64,000 nt of DNA, from the NCBI RefSeq assembly GCF_001940565.1, contig NZ_LTDM01000022.1, forward strand, positions 62,001-126,000. The letters run 5' to 3'. The position numbers were made by a program, and so were the translations under genes. The notes below the pieces were generated by a model. It had not been told where the DNA came from, did not search any database, and saw only the letters and a program-made list of their open reading frames with translations. The stretch is from Tissierella creatinophila DSM 6911. GTDB lineage: Bacteria > Bacillota > Clostridia > Tissierellales > Tissierellaceae. Positions 8,713 through 17,384 of this stretch are shown one piece after another (positions within the stretch are counted from its first letter, which is position 1; every line of letters begins with the position of its first letter).

Positions 8713-9381
8713 ATGGCAATACTTTGTTTTGACTACGGTCATGGGGGAGAAGATCCTGGTTCAGTTTATAAAGGGAGAAAGGAAAAGGCAGATAATTTAG
8801 AGATAGGAAAACTAGTTGCATCAGAAGTAAGACGTCATGGTATAACAGTTGATGAGACTAGAACCTCAGATAAAACTGTTAGCTTAAAAGCAAGAAGTGA
8901 TTTTGAAAAGAAAAAAAAGTATGACTTTTTTATATCTTTTCATAGAAATGCATTTGAACCTGAAAAGGCTAGAGGGGTAGAAACTTACACTTATCTAAAA
9001 GGGAGTCCCAAGGCTAAAAGTTTAGCTAGAAAGATTCAAAAATCTTTAGTCGATGTAGTATTTGTAGATAGGGGAGTAAAGACTGCAAACTTTCATGTTT
9101 TAAGGGAAACCAGGTCTCCTGCAACCTTGATAGAAATTGGATTTATAGATAACACTCTTGATAATGAAATATTTGTAAAGAAAAAAGAAAAGATAGTAAA
9201 AGCTATAACTATCGCTATATTAGAAGAACTCAATATAAAATATAAAGAAGAAAATGAGGGAAAAGAAGATCTTTTATATAGGGTTATAGCGGGAGCTTTT
9301 AAAGACAAAGAAAATGCACAAAAGAGAGTAAAGGCTTTAAAGTCAGCTGGATTTGATGCGTATATCAAGGTGGAGAAATAG
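8713..9381 (+). CDS. N-acetylmuramoyl-L-alanine amidase with C-terminal SPOR domain (CwlC-like)
   Basis: A 222-residue protein. The Amidase_3 domain (about 1-175) shows the zinc-ligand pattern: His in YGHGGEDPG, Glu in KADNLEIG, His in ISFHRNAF and Glu in TLIEIGFIDN. The last ~36 residues form a SPOR peptidoglycan-binding domain (YRVIAGAF...). There is no signal peptide. This layout and size match CwlC, the sigma-K-controlled amidase that lyses the mother cell in Bacillus, and the upstream sequence has a sigma-K-like promoter. A phage endolysin is the alternative, but no phage genes are near. A GGAGATGG ribosome binding site precedes the ATG. Confidence 0.85.
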   Translation: MAILCFDYGHGGEDPGSVYKGRKEKADNLEIGKLVASEVRRHGITVDETRTSDKTVSLKARSDFEKKKKYDFFISFHRNAFEPEKARGVETYTYLKGSPKAKSLARKIQKSLVDVVFVDRGVKTANFHVLRETRSPATLIEIGFIDNTLDNEIFVKKKEKIVKAITIAILEELNIKYKEENEGKEDLLYRVIAGAFKDKENAQKRVKALKSAGFDAYIKVEK

Positions 9382-9410
9382 GTTGCTTCTTAGGAAGTAG
9401 CCTATTTTTT
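9378..9410 (+). terminator. rho-independent terminator after the amidase
   Basis: Arms at 9378-9389 and 9394-9405 (with two G-U pairs) are followed by a T run. The stem includes the amidase stop codon. Confidence 0.75.
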
Positions 9411-9448
9411 TTAATAAATATTGTATATTAAAGCACAATATTTATTAA
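9411..9448. repeat. perfect 14-bp inverted repeat
   Basis: TTAATAAATATTGT at 9411-9424 is mirrored at 9435-9448 around a 10-base loop. It directly follows the terminator and lacks a T run of its own. It could be a second weak terminator or a protein-binding site. Confidence 0.5.
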
Positions 9449-9497
9449 TTGAATTAAATTTAAAACTAAACAATAAAAGATTAAATAACAAAAATGG

Positions 9498-9524
9498 TAA
9501 AAGTATTCCAATTTATACCGATAT
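9498..9524 (+). promoter_or_regulatory. candidate sigma-28 (FliA/SigD) promoter
   Basis: TAAA at 9498-9501 and CCGATAT at 9518-9524, separated by 16 bases, match the motility-sigma consensus TAAA, about 15 bases, GCCGATAT, with one difference (A for the first G). It lies about 85 bases upstream of the secreted transglutaminase-like gene. A TATAAT inside the same stretch leaves a housekeeping promoter possible. Confidence 0.5.
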
Positions 9525-9610
9525 AATATATAATGGCTCATGTAATCGACATGTAATAAGTATGAAATTGAAATGAAATTATATATTTTAAAAAAATAAG
9601 GAGGAAAAAA

Positions 9611-10906
9611 ATGAAAAAGGTTAAAAAAATTATTTTATTTACATTTGTATTGTTTGTTTTGACAAATAATACTGTTTTAGGTGAGAAACTACATATGGTA
9701 AAAGGCATTAAGGGAAACAAAAGTGAAAAAATAGGTATAAGTGATGTTGGTATTGCGATTAAACCTATTAAGCCTAATGGAAATGAAGAGATAGGAGATT
9801 TTATTGTTTCAAGCAACTCTAGCATTCCAAGCAGTCCAAGTAAATCTACTAATCCTAATAGTTCTATAAATCTTAATGAGCTTAAAAAAGTGATGAGAAA
9901 AGAATTTGAATCTTTTAAATCTGATTTCATTATCGAGTATAAAGGAAATATAACTATTGAAAAGGTAAGAGAAGCTATACAAGATATCTATAATGATGGC
10001 TCATATATAGGAGGGGCTATATCATCTATAACTCCTAGGGTTATAAGTCTAGGAAATACAACGGAGATAAGTTTTTCAGTAAAGTATTATAATACTTTAG
10101 AAGAAGAAAAATTTATAGATTCAGAAGTAAGTAGGATTTTAAAGGCTATAATAAAGCCTAATATGAGCGAATTTGAAAAGGTAAGAGCAGTTCATGATTA
10201 TATAGTAAATAATACAACTTATACTAAAAATACAAAAAAGACTCCTCATTCAGCTTATACCGTGTTTAAGGAAGGAAAAGGAGTTTGTCAAGGATACACA
10301 CTTGCAGCTTATAGACTTTTAGATGCCCTAGGTATAGAAAACTATTATGTTGTGGGTAAAAGTATGGGTAAAACAAGCTGGGGTGCTCACTGCTGGAGCC
10401 TAGTTAAGATAGGTGGAAAATATTATAATATGGATATTACAAAAGATGATCCACTTGTAACTGATGGAAATGATATATTAAGTTATAAATACTTTTTAGT
10501 TTCAGATAAGAAATTTTCTCAAACTCACAAAGCTAATAGAGATGTTCTTCCTAAAGCTACTGATTCCAAGTATGAAATCTTAAATGGGGCTAGAGATCCT
10601 TTTGAGTATGAGGGAAATTTATATTTTGGAAATAAAAATGATAACAATAAATTATATAGTTTTTCTTTAAAGACTTTAAAGCTTAGAAAAGTAACTGATG
10701 CAAAAGCTCCATTTGTTGTAGCAGCTAAAGGTACAATATATTTTAGCAATTACTCGCAAGGAGGATATATTTATAAAACAGATTTAAATGGAAAAAAATT
10801 AACTCGAGTAAATAAAGTGCATTCTACAAATTTAAAACTAAAAAATAGAAAGATAACTTTCATTAATAAAACTACAAACAAATTAGCAAGTATAAATACA
10901 ATGTAA
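9611..10906 (+). CDS. secreted transglutaminase-like protein with C-terminal DUF5050-like repeats
   Basis: A 431-residue protein with a signal peptide (about 1-22), a low-complexity Ser/Pro/Asn linker near residues 70-90, and a transglutaminase-like domain with Cys226 (GVCQGY), His260 (AHCW) and Asp275 (MDITKDDP). The last ~85 residues contain beta-propeller-like strands (LYFGNK, TIYFSNYS, IYKTDLNG) as in DUF5050 proteins. The catalytic part is clearly paralogous to the one in the CWB2 protein at 3956-5701, but CWB2 repeats are missing, so it is probably released or loosely bound. RBS AAGGAGG. The gene stands alone between terminators, behind a sigma-28-like promoter. Confidence 0.85.
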   Translation: MKKVKKIILFTFVLFVLTNNTVLGEKLHMVKGIKGNKSEKIGISDVGIAIKPIKPNGNEEIGDFIVSSNSSIPSSPSKSTNPNSSINLNELKKVMRKEFESFKSDFIIEYKGNITIEKVREAIQDIYNDGSYIGGAISSITPRVISLGNTTEISFSVKYYNTLEEEKFIDSEVSRILKAIIKPNMSEFEKVRAVHDYIVNNTTYTKNTKKTPHSAYTVFKEGKGVCQGYTLAAYRLLDALGIENYYVVGKSMGKTSWGAHCWSLVKIGGKYYNMDITKDDPLVTDGNDILSYKYFLVSDKKFSQTHKANRDVLPKATDSKYEILNGARDPFEYEGNLYFGNKNDNNKLYSFSLKTLKLRKVTDAKAPFVVAAKGTIYFSNYSQGGYIYKTDLNGKKLTRVNKVHSTNLKLKNRKITFINKTTNKLASINTM

Positions 10907-10920
10907 ATAGTGGAGGAAAC

Positions 10921-10954
10921 AAAAGAGCTAGAAATTTTTCTAGCTCTTTTATCT
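10921..10954 (+). terminator. hairpin terminator
   Basis: Perfect 14-base arms at 10921-10934 and 10937-10950 (AAAAGAGCTAGAAA and complement), ending in a T run. Confidence 0.85.
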
Positions 10955-11070
10955 GTAAACTTAAAATTTAAGGAGTTATCCATGGGGGGTATTTAGCCAA
11001 TGGTTAATGACTAAGAGTGATAAGAAATGGTTATTATATAAATAATATGAGTAGAAAAATCAATATTAAA

Positions 11071-11099
11071 TGGTTGTAATCTTCCATTTATGTTATAAT
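11071..11099 (+). promoter_or_regulatory. extended -10 promoter for the glycan locus
   Basis: TGTTATAAT at 11091-11099 gives an extended -10. The -35 at the 17-base position (TGGTTG, 11071-11076) is weak. It lies about 75 bases upstream of the first glycan gene. Confidence 0.4.
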
Positions 11100-11175
11100 A
11101 TACTATTGAGAATAGACTTTAAATAAGCATCATACTTTTTATATAAAGTTTAAAAAGAAAGTTGAGGTATATATT

Positions 11176-12300
11176 GTGAAAGAAAAAATTGTTTTGGCTT
11201 CACCTCATATGGGAGGAAATGAAGAAAAATATGTAAAAGAAGCTTTTGAATCCAACTGGATAGCACCTTTGGGGCCTCAAGTAGATAAATTTGAAGAAGA
11301 TATAGCCAGGTATTCCGGAAAAAAATATGCGGCGGCACTTAGTTCAGGTACCGCTGCTATCCACTTAGCTCTTATAACTCTTGGGGTTAAAAAAGGAGAC
11401 AAAGTCTTTTGTTCAGATCTTACATTTGCTGCAAGTTGCAATCCTATTGTTTATCAAGGGGCTACTCCTATTTTTATAGATAGCGAGAGAGAAAGTTTTA
11501 ATATGAGTCCTATTGCCCTTGAGAAGGCTTTTAAAGAGCATAAACCTAAAGCTGTGATAGTTGTTCATTTATATGGACAATCTGCAGATATGGATAAGAT
11601 AAAAGAGATATGTCATAGAGAAGGAGTTCCTATAATAGAAGATGCAGCAGAATCACTTGGAGCTACATACAAGGATAAGATGAGCGGCACTATAGGAAGA
11701 CTTGGAGTATATTCTTTTAATGGAAATAAGATCATCACAACTTCTGGTGGAGGAGTACTTATATCAGATGAAGAAGACATTATAAAAAAGGCTCGATTTT
11801 TAGCTACTCAGGCGCGTGAACCACAAAGGTATTATGAGCACAAAGAACTTGGATTTAATTACAGATTGAGCAATATTTCAGCTGCTATTGGTAGAGGTCA
11901 ACTTGAGATTTTAGAAAAAAGAGTAGCCCAAAAGAAACATATATATGATACCTATAAAGAAGGATTTAAAGATATAAAAGAAATCTCTATGAATCCTGTG
12001 TGCGACTATGGAAGTCCAAATTATTGGTTATCTGTTATGGTTATAGATAAAACATCAAGCATAACACCACTTGATGTGATACTAGCTTTAGAAGAAGAAA
12101 ATATAGAAAGCCGTCATGTATGGAAACCTATGCATATGCAGCCATTTTTTAAAGAGTATCCATTCTACAGTAGTGAAGAAGGTGATATGTCTGTAGGAGA
12201 GGATATATTTAAAAGGGGACTTTGTCTTCCGTCTGACACAAAGATGAGTGAAGAAGATATTCAAAGAGTAATAAAGACTATAAAAAAATTGTGGAGATAA
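11176..12300 (+). CDS. DegT/DnrJ/EryC1/StrS-family sugar aminotransferase (PglE-like)
   Basis: A 374-residue PLP enzyme starting at GTG. The PLP lysine is Lys185 in the NGNKIITTSGGG motif, and EDAAESLGA lies upstream as in the family. These enzymes aminate a 4-keto UDP-sugar. The next gene fuses the PglC- and PglD-like steps, so the likely substrate is the 4-keto intermediate of UDP-N,N'-diacetylbacillosamine synthesis. The matching 4,6-dehydratase (PglF) is not in this window. First gene of the locus. The bacillosamine assignment is inference; the aminotransferase family is clear. Confidence 0.88.
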   Translation: MKEKIVLASPHMGGNEEKYVKEAFESNWIAPLGPQVDKFEEDIARYSGKKYAAALSSGTAAIHLALITLGVKKGDKVFCSDLTFAASCNPIVYQGATPIFIDSERESFNMSPIALEKAFKEHKPKAVIVVHLYGQSADMDKIKEICHREGVPIIEDAAESLGATYKDKMSGTIGRLGVYSFNGNKIITTSGGGVLISDEEDIIKKARFLATQAREPQRYYEHKELGFNYRLSNISAAIGRGQLEILEKRVAQKKHIYDTYKEGFKDIKEISMNPVCDYGSPNYWLSVMVIDKTSSITPLDVILALEEENIESRHVWKPMHMQPFFKEYPFYSSEEGDMSVGEDIFKRGLCLPSDTKMSEEDIQRVIKTIKKLWR

Positions 12301-12301
12301 T

Positions 12302-13582
12302 ATGGTATATAGACGTTTTTTTAAAAGACCAATAGATTTCATTCTGTCTTTAATAGCTATTATAATACTTAGCCCTGTTTATATCATAACAGCTATTTTA
12401 ATAAGAATAAAACTAGGCTCACCGGTACTTTTTAAGCAAAAAAGGCCTGGTTTAAATGGTGAAATTTTTTGGATGTATAAATTTAGAACTATGACGGATA
12501 AAAAAAATGAAAATGGCGAACTTCTAGATGATGAATTTAGAATGACTAGATTTGGAAATATGCTTAGATCTACAAGTTTGGATGAACTTCCAGAGCTATT
12601 TAATATTTTAAAGGGAGATATGAGTATTGTAGGCCCTAGGCCTTTACTTGTGGAGTATTTACCTTTATACAATGACGAACAAGCCAGAAGACATGAAGTA
12701 AGACCGGGTCTATCTGGTCTTGCTCAAATTGGCGGAAGAAATGCAATTAGTTGGGAAGAAAAGTTTAAACTAGATGTAGAATATGTGGACAATATAAGTT
12801 TTATAGGTGATATTAAAATTATCCTTATTACTATAAAAAAAGTATTTGTTAGAGAAGGAATAAATTCAGAGGATTCAGTTACGATGGAGCGTTTTAAAGG
12901 AACTAAAGTAGAGAGTAGTCACCATTTAGAAGGGGATAAAAATCTTATGAAAAAAGAACTTGTTATAATTGGTGCAAGTGGCCATGGAAAAGTTGTTTCG
13001 GATATAGCATTAAATTTAAATAGATGGAATAAGATTTCTTTTTTAGATGATAATCTATCTTTAAAAACTTCTATGAACTTAGATATTATAGGCACTATAG
13101 AAGATGCTCCTAAATTTATAGATAAAGCAGAGATGTTTGTAGCGATAGGAAATAACAGTATAAGAAAAAGAATACAAGAAGATTTAAAGAGTAAGGGAGC
13201 TAATTTAGTGAGCTTAATCCATCCAAGTAGTATTATAGGATCCCATGTTAATATAGGACTCGGTACTGTCATAATGCCCGGAGCTATTGTAAACTGCGAA
13301 ACTACTATAGGTGAAGGCTCTATTATAAATACTGGTTCTACAATAGACCATGACAATATTATTGGGAACTATGTTCATATATCACCAGGAGCACACTTAG
13401 CCGGTACTGTAAGGGTAGGAGATAGAACTTGGATAGGTGTTGGAGCTATAGTATCAAACAATATAAATATTTGTGAAGACTCTACCATAGGTGCAGGTGG
13501 AGTAGTTGTTAAAGATATAGATATAAAAGGAACATATGTAGGAGTTCCTGTTAAGATAATAAAGATTAAGGATAAAACTTAA
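12302..13582 (+). CDS. bifunctional phosphoglycosyltransferase/acetyltransferase (Neisseria PglB-type fusion)
   Basis: A 426-residue fusion. Residues 1-~205 form a bacterial sugar transferase (PglC/WcaJ-type), with one N-terminal membrane helix, the KFRTM motif, SLDELPEL, and IVGPRPLL. From residue 216, after a short linker, starts a NeuD/PglD-type domain (ELVIIGASGHGKVVSDIA) with left-handed beta-helix hexapeptide repeats. PglD acetylates the 4-amino sugar and PglC transfers the phospho-sugar to undecaprenyl phosphate; Neisseria PglB carries both in one chain. The ATG lies 1 base after the aminotransferase stop. An in-frame ATG at 12947 with a GGGG-containing site upstream could also give a free acetyltransferase. 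Confidence 0.88.
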   Translation: MVYRRFFKRPIDFILSLIAIIILSPVYIITAILIRIKLGSPVLFKQKRPGLNGEIFWMYKFRTMTDKKNENGELLDDEFRMTRFGNMLRSTSLDELPELFNILKGDMSIVGPRPLLVEYLPLYNDEQARRHEVRPGLSGLAQIGGRNAISWEEKFKLDVEYVDNISFIGDIKIILITIKKVFVREGINSEDSVTMERFKGTKVESSHHLEGDKNLMKKELVIIGASGHGKVVSDIALNLNRWNKISFLDDNLSLKTSMNLDIIGTIEDAPKFIDKAEMFVAIGNNSIRKRIQEDLKSKGANLVSLIHPSSIIGSHVNIGLGTVIMPGAIVNCETTIGEGSIINTGSTIDHDNIIGNYVHISPGAHLAGTVRVGDRTWIGVGAIVSNNINICEDSTIGAGGVVVKDIDIKGTYVGVPVKIIKIKDKT

Positions 13583-13635
13583 AAGTTGTCTTAAGGGTAG
13601 AGTCTAAAACAAAACTTTATTTCTAAGGCTTTTTA

Positions 13636-13663
13636 TTTACATATACATGTTTTGTGATATAAT
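13636..13663 (+). promoter_or_regulatory. internal promoter within the glycan locus
   Basis: TTTACA (13636-13641), 16 bases, TATAAT (13658-13663), inside the 116-base gap before the first GT4 gene. No clear terminator precedes it, so it would add to read-through. Confidence 0.5.
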
Positions 13664-13698
13664 TTGAAGGTATAGTTGTTTTATAATTGGAGGAAATT

Positions 13699-14952
13699 AT
13701 GAATAATAAGAAATATAATATAGTTATATTAAACCATCATGCAGGCTCTCCAGATGTTGGAGGTGGGGGGAGGCATTTTGATATTGCAAAAGCTCTTAGT
13801 GAAATGGGTCACAAGGTAGCGGTTTTAGCTTCTTCATATAATAATAGCAAAGACGAATACTACTGTGATGAGGAAATAATGAGACACAAGTTTAATGATA
13901 ATTTAGAATTTATAAGGATTAGAACAACTCCTCCTTATAAGGATAATATAGGTAGATTTAGAAACTACTATGATTATATGAAAAAAGCTTCTCAGTTTGA
14001 TGATTTTGGATTTGTTCCAGAGATAGTTATAGCTTCATCAGTACATCCTTTTTCATGGCCGGCAGGATTTGAAATAAGTAAAAGACATAAGGCAAAGTTT
14101 ATAGTAGAAGTAAGAGACCTTTGGCCTCTTAGCATGTATGAAGATTTTAGTGGTATCATGAGAAAAGGAGTATTTACATTCTTTGAAGGTCTTGAAAGAA
14201 AATATTACAAATTAGCTGATGCTATAATAACAACAGCACCATTTGCCTATGAGTATATGGAAGAAAAGTTTAATATAGATAAGAGAAAAGTTTTTTATAT
14301 TCCCCATGGAATAGATTTAGAAGAATTTGATAAAAACAAGGTAAAAGATTTAAACAATTTAGAATCAGGATTAGAAGATGTACTTAAAAACAACTCATGT
14401 ATAACCTATACGGGATCATTTTCTAAAAGCGAAGGACTTCCTACATTTGTAGAGTCTGCAAAATATTTAAAGGACTTAGATTTAAAATTTGTAATAGTAG
14501 GTAGTGGACCTGAAGAAGATACTATGAAAGATATAATAGAAGCAGAGAGTCTTGAAAATGTATCTATATTTGGGATACAATCTAAGGATAAGATACCAAT
14601 TATACTAGAGAACTCTAAGATACTATTTTGTGGTCTAAAAGAGAGAAAAGCTTTTTATTATGGAATAAGCAAAAATAAATTTTATGACTACATGGCCTCT
14701 AAAAAGCCTATAATTTTCGCATCAAGTGTGAGGGAGAGTTTAATTGACAAATCTGTATCTGGCAAGACAATAAAGCCTAATGATCCTTTAAACCTTGCTA
14801 ATACCATTCGTGAAATCTATAAGGATATAGATACAGTGGGAAAAGAATATGGGCAAAATGGGAGAGAGTATGTAGAAAAAAATCATACAAATATGAGAAT
14901 TACAGAACAGTTTTTAAATGTAATAGATTATGTTAGTAAAACTTCAAACTAA
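13699..14952 (+). CDS. glycosyltransferase family 4 (WbuB-like)
   Basis: A 417-residue GT-B enzyme. The N-terminal glycine-rich acceptor loop (DVGGGGRHFDIAKAL) and the C-terminal GSGPEED segment are typical of GT4 retaining transferases. The start at 13699 is chosen over a TTG at 13687 because GGAGG lies at 13689-13693, inside the longer frame. It probably adds a sugar (possibly N-acetyl-fucosamine-like, as in WbuB) to the lipid-linked glycan in the cytoplasm. The sugar specificity is not visible in the sequence. Confidence 0.85.
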   Translation: MNNKKYNIVILNHHAGSPDVGGGGRHFDIAKALSEMGHKVAVLASSYNNSKDEYYCDEEIMRHKFNDNLEFIRIRTTPPYKDNIGRFRNYYDYMKKASQFDDFGFVPEIVIASSVHPFSWPAGFEISKRHKAKFIVEVRDLWPLSMYEDFSGIMRKGVFTFFEGLERKYYKLADAIITTAPFAYEYMEEKFNIDKRKVFYIPHGIDLEEFDKNKVKDLNNLESGLEDVLKNNSCITYTGSFSKSEGLPTFVESAKYLKDLDLKFVIVGSGPEEDTMKDIIEAESLENVSIFGIQSKDKIPIILENSKILFCGLKERKAFYYGISKNKFYDYMASKKPIIFASSVRESLIDKSVSGKTIKPNDPLNLANTIREIYKDIDTVGKEYGQNGREYVEKNHTNMRITEQFLNVIDYVSKTSN

Positions 14953-14971
14953 AGATTAGGAGAGTAAAACA

Positions 14972-16237
14972 ATGGGAAATAAAAAATTGTGTGTAGTGGG
15001 ATTAGGTTATATAGGGCTTCCTACAAGTGCTATGTTTGCAACTCATGGATATCAGGTATATGGAGTAGATGTAAATAAAAGAGTTGTAGATGCTTTAAAT
15101 GATGGAAAGGTCGTTATCGAAGAACCATATTTAGATATATTGGTTCAAGCAGCAGTTAGATCAGGACACTTAAAGGCTGATACTAAGCCGCATGAAGCGG
15201 ATGCATTTATCATAGCAGTACCTACACCTATGAATGAAGATAAGACAGCAGATATGAGATATGTAATATCAGCATCAGAAATGATAGTTCCATATTTGAA
15301 AAAAGGGGACATAGTTATACTTGAGTCTACATCTCCTACTGGAACTGTAGAAAATATACTAGTACCTATATTGGAAAAATCTGGACTTAAGATAGGAGAA
15401 GAACTATTTGTAGGACATTCTCCAGAGCGAGTTCTTCCTGGTAAAATCCTTTGGGAGCTTGTAAACAATGATAGAATAGTGGGAGGCGTAAATAGAGAAT
15501 CTGCTAAAAAGATAAGAGACCTTTATAAAATATTTGTAAATGCAGAAATCTTTCTAACTACAGCTACTACAGCTGAAATGTGTAAGATGATGGAAAACAC
15601 ATATAGAGATGTAAATATAGCTCTTGCAAATGAATTAGCTAAAATCTGCGAAAAAACAGGTATAAACGCTTGGGATGTTATAGAATTTGCAAATAAACAT
15701 CCTAGAGTAAATCTTCACCAACCAGGACCTGGAGTAGGTGGACACTGTTTAGCAGTTGACCCTTGGTTTATTGTTGAAAAGAATCCAGAATTAGCTAAGA
15801 TAATAAGACTATCTCGTGAAACAAATGAATCTATGCCAGAGTTTGTATCTCAAAAGATAAATGGTATACTTGAAGATATAAAAGGGGTAAATACAGTTAC
15901 GATCCTTGGAATAACTTATAAGCCTAATATAGATGATATGAGAGAGAGTCCTATTACTGAACTTGTAGAACTTTTAGAAAAGCAAAATATAAATGTAAAG
16001 ATTTATGATCCTCATGTAGATTTAGAAAAGCATCAATATAGTAGTATCGTTGAAGCAACAAGTGGCAGTGATCTTTTGGTCTTAGCAGTAAATCACGATA
16101 TATTTAAAAATTTACCACTTGGTGAGATATCTAAAGCTATGAAACATAAAAACATATTGGATACTAGAAACTTTTTAGATGAGGAAAAGATAAAAGATGA
16201 AGGGTTTAATTATTATTTACTAGGTAAGGGAGAATAA
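14972..16237 (+). CDS. wecC: UDP-N-acetyl-D-mannosamine dehydrogenase
   Basis: A 421-residue member of the UDP-glucose/GDP-mannose dehydrogenase family. NAD-binding motif VVGLGYIGLPTSAMFA at the N-terminus, PTPMNEDKTADM, and the catalytic Cys near residue 259 in GVGGHCLAVDPWF. The GGHCLAVDPWF context fits the WecC branch, which oxidises UDP-ManNAc to UDP-ManNAcA. wecB in the same locus would make UDP-ManNAc, so together they supply an acidic sugar to the surface polymer. 19-base gap from the previous gene, with AGGAGAG upstream. Confidence 0.9.
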   Translation: MGNKKLCVVGLGYIGLPTSAMFATHGYQVYGVDVNKRVVDALNDGKVVIEEPYLDILVQAAVRSGHLKADTKPHEADAFIIAVPTPMNEDKTADMRYVISASEMIVPYLKKGDIVILESTSPTGTVENILVPILEKSGLKIGEELFVGHSPERVLPGKILWELVNNDRIVGGVNRESAKKIRDLYKIFVNAEIFLTTATTAEMCKMMENTYRDVNIALANELAKICEKTGINAWDVIEFANKHPRVNLHQPGPGVGGHCLAVDPWFIVEKNPELAKIIRLSRETNESMPEFVSQKINGILEDIKGVNTVTILGITYKPNIDDMRESPITELVELLEKQNINVKIYDPHVDLEKHQYSSIVEATSGSDLLVLAVNHDIFKNLPLGEISKAMKHKNILDTRNFLDEEKIKDEGFNYYLLGKGE

Positions 16238-16239
16238 GG

Positions 16240-17370
16240 ATGAAAGTATGTATAATTAGAAATGCTGAAGCCAGAACAAATGCCTCTTTAAAGAGAGTAA
16301 TAAGTGGTGTATTGTCATCTGGAAATACCCCTATTTTACTTACTAGAAGCAGATATAGCAAAGAAAAGGGAGTATTTAAAAGAGAATATTCTCAGGAAAA
16401 TGAGCTTATAGATAATTATGAAATAAATATAAAAGCTCAAACAGGTAGAGGCCTAAGTAATATCTTTCAGCTTTTAAATTATCAATTTGTCGTGCTAAAA
16501 TGGCTTCTAAAAAACAAAGATAAATTTGATATTATACATGCTTTTGATCTAGATGCAGGACTTATGGTCTATCTATTTAGTAAGTATAGCAAGAAAAAAT
16601 ACATTTATCATATAGCAGACTTTTATATAGATAGTAGAGGGATAAATTCTAATCTTTTAAGGAAACTAGTTAGAAAACTAGAATATAGTGTTATAAACAA
16701 TGCTCAAACTACTATTATATGTACAGAAAAAAGAAGAGAGCAGATAGCTGGAAGTAAGCCTAAGGATTTATTAGTACTTCATAATACTCCAAGTAAAAAA
16801 GAGATACTAGAAAGTTCTTTTAAAAATGATAAGATTACCTTTACTTATGTAGGAGGCTTAACTCGTAATAGGTTTATAGAAGATATAATAGATATATTTA
16901 AAGAAAATAAAAACTTTCAACTAAGACTTGCGGGTATGGGAAATGTGGATCAGTATGCTAAAGAAATGTCTCTTGAAAATGATAATATAGAATATTATGG
17001 TATGATTGATTATGAAGAGGCTTTAAAACTCTATGCTAAGACTGATGTGATGTTTGCAATTTATGATCCTAAAGTACCAAATTATAGATATTCGGCTCCA
17101 AACAAGGTATACGAAGCTATGATGTATGGTAAACCTATCATAGTAGCTCAAAACACTGGTGTAGATAATATAGTTTTAGATGAGAAAATGGGTTTTTCTA
17201 TTCCGTATTCAAAGGATGGCTTTAAAGAAATATTAAAATCAATAGAAAAAGACCCTTCTGTTTTAGAAAAAATGGGAAAGAATGCTAGTCTTTCTTATGA
17301 AAAGTATTCTTGGAATGTTATGAAAGATAGACTTGTAGATTTATACAAAGATATTGAGATAAAACTATAG
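16240..17370 (+). CDS. glycosyltransferase family 4
   Basis: A 376-residue GT-B fold protein. The C-terminal half has the donor-site region (SAPNKVYEAMMYGKPIIVA) that is common in GT4 enzymes, and ITFTYVGGLTRNRFIEDII at the domain junction. The start lies 2 bases after the wecC stop, with GGAGAATAAGG as ribosome binding site. It should add one residue to the lipid-linked repeat unit. Donor and acceptor cannot be read from the sequence. Confidence 0.83.
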   Translation: MKVCIIRNAEARTNASLKRVISGVLSSGNTPILLTRSRYSKEKGVFKREYSQENELIDNYEINIKAQTGRGLSNIFQLLNYQFVVLKWLLKNKDKFDIIHAFDLDAGLMVYLFSKYSKKKYIYHIADFYIDSRGINSNLLRKLVRKLEYSVINNAQTTIICTEKRREQIAGSKPKDLLVLHNTPSKKEILESSFKNDKITFTYVGGLTRNRFIEDIIDIFKENKNFQLRLAGMGNVDQYAKEMSLENDNIEYYGMIDYEEALKLYAKTDVMFAIYDPKVPNYRYSAPNKVYEAMMYGKPIIVAQNTGVDNIVLDEKMGFSIPYSKDGFKEILKSIEKDPSVLEKMGKNASLSYEKYSWNVMKDRLVDLYKDIEIKL

Positions 17371-17384
17371 TAGGAGAGGGATAT

